Shown: positions 6,795 through 8,326 of the stretch, piece after piece
Layout: each line of letters opens with the position of its first letter
Numbering within the stretch: position 1 is the stretch's first letter
Assembly (NCBI GenBank): GCA_913053795.1
Contig: CAJXGZ010000099.1
Location: 1 to 8,326 of the forward strand
Length of the DNA stretch: 8,326 bases
Source: an uncultured Rhodospirillales bacterium
GTDB lineage: Bacteria; Pseudomonadota; Alphaproteobacteria; Rhodospirillales; 2-02-FULL-58-16
Reading direction: 5' to 3'
Notes under the pieces: generated by a model
What the model was told of the DNA's origin: nothing
Database searches by the model: none
The model's input: the letters and a program-made list of their open reading frames with translations, nothing else
Program-made: the position numbers and the translations under genes

Positions 6795-7742
6795 TTAAGA
6801 GAAGACGCTGGTCAGCATGGAGATAACCGCGATGACGAAGGCGGCGCTCATGAACTCGCTTATGCGGAACAGTCTGAGTTTGGCCAGCGATGATTCGACC
6901 AGCACCAGAAACAGGATAAAAAACAGAATTTTTATCATAACCAGTAAAATAGCCAACAAAATTGCCCCCCAGTCCATGGTTGAAGCTAGGCCCCACGGGG
7001 TCAAAAGGACATTGGAAAACACGATCATGAGCACAAAAAACTTCATCCAGCCGCCCCACTTCATCAGCGCCGCGCCACGCCCGGAATATTCCAGATCTTT
7101 GGATTCCTCGATCATCGCCAGTTCAAAATGGCCGGAAGGATTATCCACGGGGATACGCCCCTTCTCGGCCAGAATAAGCATGATGAAGGCGACCAGCAGC
7201 AGGATGTGCGATGGTTCGAAGAAGTTGGCCATCGGCGTTACCCATTTCTGCTGGACGATATAGGGGATGGTGGAATCAGCGACGAATGAGACCGAAAAGA
7301 AGACGATGAGAAACACCGGCTCCGCCAGAAAACCCACCATGCGCGTGCGGCTGGCGCCCATTGAGCCGTATGGATTGGCGGTATCCACAGCGGCGAGAGC
7401 GGCAAAAAAACCGCCCAGGGCCAGCACAAATCCGGCGCCGACCATATCGCCCATGAAGGCCCAAAACAGGGGATAGCTGGTGAGCACGGGAATCAGCAGG
7501 GCAACGAATATGGGGGCGACAAAAACAATATACGGCGTGACGCGGAATATCCACGAACTCTCCTCCGCCACGACTTCATCCTTGGCAAACAGCTTGCGCA
7601 GGTCGCGATAGGGCTGAAATATGCTTGGCCCCCGTTTGGACTGCACGATTTCCTTCAAACAATTGAGGACGCCGACGGCCAACGGTGAGAACCCCATGAC
7701 CACCAGCACTTGCAAGATGTTAAACAGTATATGCTTGACCAT
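6795..7742 (-). CDS. hyfC: Hydrogenase-4 component C-like membrane anchor (NuoH/HycD family)
   Basis: This 315-residue membrane protein of the NuoH/HycD/HyfC family is the subunit that docks the soluble arm onto the membrane arm. Family motifs run in order: KRGPSIFQPYRDL (36-48), DTANPYGSMGASR (120-132), AEP with E141, RIPVDNPSGHFELAMIEES (196-214) and DLEYSG (216-221), then LFRISEFMSAA near the end. The GSMGASR and IPVDNP forms are those of hydrogenase-type members, not of true complex I NuoH. Length matches HycD (307) and HyfC (322). The conserved acidic loop residues (E208, E212, E213, D216, E218) at the cytoplasmic face are present, so coupling from the redox site to the membrane should be possible. 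The ATG is preceded by AAGG eight bases upstream, a weak ribosome site, and overlaps by one base a TAA ending a short upstream frame (TAATG). It is the first confident gene of the operon. Confidence 0.94.
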   Translation of the reverse strand: MVKHILFNILQVLVVMGFSPLAVGVLNCLKEIVQSKRGPSIFQPYRDLRKLFAKDEVVAEESSWIFRVTPYIVFVAPIFVALLIPVLTSYPLFWAFMGDMVGAGFVLALGGFFAALAAVDTANPYGSMGASRTRMVGFLAEPVFLIVFFSVSFVADSTIPYIVQQKWVTPMANFFEPSHILLLVAFIMLILAEKGRIPVDNPSGHFELAMIEESKDLEYSGRGAALMKWGGWMKFFVLMIVFSNVLLTPWGLASTMDWGAILLAILLVMIKILFFILFLVLVESSLAKLRLFRISEFMSAAFVIAVISMLTSVFS

Positions 7743-7861
7743 TACCGGCGCCTTGCGATCAGGGATGGCGTCCGGCTGTTAGTCCACCAATCGGGGCAAC
7801 CGCCGACATCCGCGTTGGACTCTTGCCGACAATCCGGACAGTCGTACGACACGGGGATCAC
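7742..7861 (-). CDS. Candidate 39-residue CPxC protein overlapping the hyfC start
   Basis: I do not recognise this frame. It opens with GTG at 7861, overlapping the TGA of the preceding frame (GTGA), and its TAA overlaps the hyfC ATG by one base (TAATG), the same coupling as at the hyfF/large-subunit junction. The product has C8-P-D-C11 and C22-P-D-W25, resembling a zinc ribbon that lost its fourth ligand, and an Arg-rich end. The third codon position is clearly G/C-rich, as expected of coding sequence here. Against it: no good ribosome site, very short, and the frame extends open upstream to a TGA at 8017-8015 without ATG, GTG or TTG. It may be a leader peptide for coupling hyfC, the tail of a decayed gene, or chance. 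Confidence 0.28.
   Translation of the reverse strand: MIPVSYDCPDCRQESNADVGGCPDWWTNSRTPSLIARRR
7841..7850. promoter_or_regulatory. Palindrome with FhlA-site-like core TCGTACGA
   Basis: GTCGTACGAC is a perfect 10-base palindrome, about 100 bases upstream of hyfC. Its TCGTACGA core equals the centre of the E. coli FhlA upstream activating site (CATTTCGTACGAAATG), but the flanking bases do not match. A sigma-54 partner would be expected downstream. The only GG-N10-GC match on the minus strand is TTGG (7789) with GC (7776-7775), and its flanks are poor. The palindrome lies inside the candidate 39-codon frame, so the two readings compete. Weak candidate. Confidence 0.22.
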
Positions 7862-8073
7862 GCTTTTGATTTTTCTCTGAAACCGGGCCGTAAAGCCCCG
7901 GTTATACCGTCCGGCAACTCCGGCAACGAAAGCCGGATATTCGGGAGGGCCACAAAGGGCATGCCGATCAATGATATTTTCGCCAAAAACCGACAGATAG
8001 CTATGAATTTGGCGTCAGCTATGAACACGTGCGAATCCTTCCACGCATGGAATATGGCAGGAGTCATTAGCAC
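7858..8073 (-). CDS. Candidate 71-residue hydrophobic ORF of unknown function
   Basis: I do not recognise this frame. The GTG start (8073), or ATG at 8067, has no clear ribosome site; the frame is open upstream to a TAA at 8124-8122 without a better start. The product has hydrophobic stretches, one near the N-terminus (LMTPAIFHAW) and one around residues 30-46, then a Pro/Leu-rich part and a charged end. Its TGA overlaps the GTG of the next short frame (GTGA). Third-position G/C is only a little above the other positions, so codon evidence is weak. It could be a short membrane peptide, the remnant of a larger gene, or translation of a non-coding repeat region. It is listed because this stretch is otherwise unexplained. 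Confidence 0.2.
   Translation of the reverse strand: MLMTPAIFHAWKDSHVFIADAKFIAICRFLAKISLIGMPFVALPNIRLSLPELPDGITGALRPGFREKSKA
7881..7937. repeat. Two adjacent hairpins with a tandem 9-base repeat
   Basis: AACCGGG (7881-7887) pairs with CCCGGTT (7897-7903) across a 9-base loop. TCCGGC (7919-7924) pairs with GCCGGA (7932-7937) across a 7-base loop. TCCGGCAAC is repeated back to back at 7910-7918 and 7919-7927, so either copy can pair with the GCCGGA arm. The alternatives could allow two structures in a leader RNA, or this may be a dispersed palindromic repeat. No T-run follows. Confidence 0.5.
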
Positions 8074-8253
8074 GATGGCGACAAGGGAACTCCATCCCGT
8101 CGTTTCAGGAATTGGAGCATATTACATGGACCGGCGCAAGCAGCCAGCAATTCTAAATACCAGGGGCCAAACTCATTTAATTCATGGTTTCCGCAAGCGA
8201 TTTCCGGGGAACAGAAGTTCGCGGCCCTCCTCCCATAACCCCTTAAAAAAGAA

Positions 8254-8326
8254 TGGTGCCCCCGGGGAGACTCGAACTCCCACGCCGTTGCCGGCAACAG
8301 ATTTTGAGTCTGCCGCGTCTACCAAT
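8254..8326 (-). tRNA. tRNA-Leu, anticodon CAA (5' end outside window)
   Basis: Read on the minus strand, the sequence starts within the D-arm (TTGGTAGACGC), continues with the anticodon arm GCAGA-CTCAAAA-TCTGT (anticodon CAA, decoding UUG), a long variable arm GCCG-GCAA-CGGC that marks a class II tRNA (Leu), the T-arm GGGAG-TTCGAGT-CTCCC, and the 3' acceptor strand CGGGGGC-A followed by an encoded CCA (8256-8254). The 5' acceptor strand lies beyond the right edge. Six T residues follow shortly after (8250-8245) and may aid termination, but no separate hairpin precedes them. A tRNA 3' end next to accessory genes is a common integration point; no second copy of its end is present in this window. 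Confidence 0.97.

Larger units (their letters stand above)
7743..8253. other. Gap between operon and tRNA, no confident gene
   Basis: About 500 bases separate the hyfC start from the tRNA 3' end. It must hold the operon promoter unless transcription reads through from the tRNA. Seen in it are the two weak short frames described separately; inverted repeats AACCGGG/CCCGGTT (7881-7887 and 7897-7903), TCCGGC/GCCGGA (7919-7924 and 7932-7937) and CGCCAAA/TTTGGCG (7981-7987 and 8008-8014); a perfect tandem TCCGGCAAC pair (7910-7927); and AGCTATGAA twice (7999-8007 and 8017-8025). None of the hairpins is followed by a T-run on either strand, so none is a standard terminator. I found no convincing -35/-10 pair. 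The density of CCGG-rich repeats resembles dispersed intergenic repeats. Confidence 0.6.

Noticed and set aside
6817..7263. 148-codon plus-strand open frame opposite hyfC
   Set aside because: Antisense shadow of the HyfC-like gene, whose motifs are unmistakable; Ser/Thr/Lys-rich composition is typical of reading behind a hydrophobic protein.
7881..7903. Terminator hairpin after the tRNA
   Set aside because: The stem is followed by A-rich or mixed sequence, with no T-run on either strand.
8140..8165. Possible sigma-54 promoter TGG...TTGC on the minus strand
   Set aside because: The GG and GC are separated by 11 bases, not the strict 10, and it lies over 400 bases from hyfC.
8225..8234. Strong Shine-Dalgarno-like GGGAGGAGGG on the minus strand
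   Set aside because: No ATG, GTG or TTG lies at a usable distance downstream, so it cannot be tied to a gene.
8067..8297. 76-codon minus-strand frame running through the tRNA
   Set aside because: It starts inside the tRNA-Leu gene and has no coding signal; chance frame.
1..8326. True complex I (nuo) operon
   Set aside because: Gene set and order, HyfE and HyfB types, the CxxC spacing in the small subunit and the NuoH motif variants are those of hydrogenase-4 relatives; nuoE, F, G, A and J are absent.
1..8326. CRISPR arrays or insertion sequences
   Set aside because: No regularly spaced repeats, transposase frames or terminal inverted repeats were seen.

Overview
The window carries most of one minus-strand operon for a membrane-bound complex of the hydrogenase-4 / formate-hydrogenlyase / complex I superfamily, followed to its right by the 3' part of a tRNA-Leu gene on the same strand. 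The moderately GC-rich sequence, short or overlapping gene junctions, GGAG-type ribosome sites and a tRNA with encoded CCA point to a bacterium, most likely a Gram-negative proteobacterium; the sequence does not allow a finer call.

In transcription order (right to left) the operon encodes a HyfC/NuoH-like membrane anchor (7742-6795), a HyfE/NuoK-like subunit (6694-6020), a HyfF/NuoM-like antiporter-type subunit (6023-4569), a fused NuoC-NuoD/HyfG-like large subunit (4569-2998), a small subunit with a shortened ferredoxin domain joined to a NuoB/HyfI-like domain (2964-2200), and a long HyfB-like antiporter-type subunit (2203-56). Junctions are ATGA or TAATG overlaps or short gaps, so the genes are almost certainly co-transcribed. 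No hyfA, hyfD, regulator, formate dehydrogenase or hydrogenase maturation gene is inside the window, though a strong ribosome site at the left edge suggests another gene follows.

The key point is that the large subunit is not a hydrogenase. All four cysteines that would hold the Ni-Fe centre are replaced (RxCGxC reads RFAGNT; the C-terminal DPCxxC reads GLSVAE), and the protein ends at the residue matching the Arg after which real HycE is cut during maturation. Meanwhile all four ligands of the proximal [4Fe-4S] cluster in the small subunit, and the buried Glu/Lys residues of the ion-translocation subunits, are intact. This fits the 'Ehr' (energy-converting hydrogenase-related) group, which lies between complex I and group 4 hydrogenases and whose electron acceptor is unknown. 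Electrons probably enter through the single ferredoxin-type cluster, pass to the N2-like cluster, and reach an unknown partner at the large-subunit/HyfC interface, coupled to H+ or Na+ movement through the HyfB- and HyfF-like subunits.

The roughly 500-base stretch between the operon and the tRNA (7743-8253) has no confident gene. It holds two short candidate ORFs linked to each other and to the hyfC-like start by GTGA and TAATG overlaps, one with a CPxC motif, plus several inverted and tandem repeats and a palindrome whose core matches the FhlA binding site. These are low-confidence but are the least explained part of the window.
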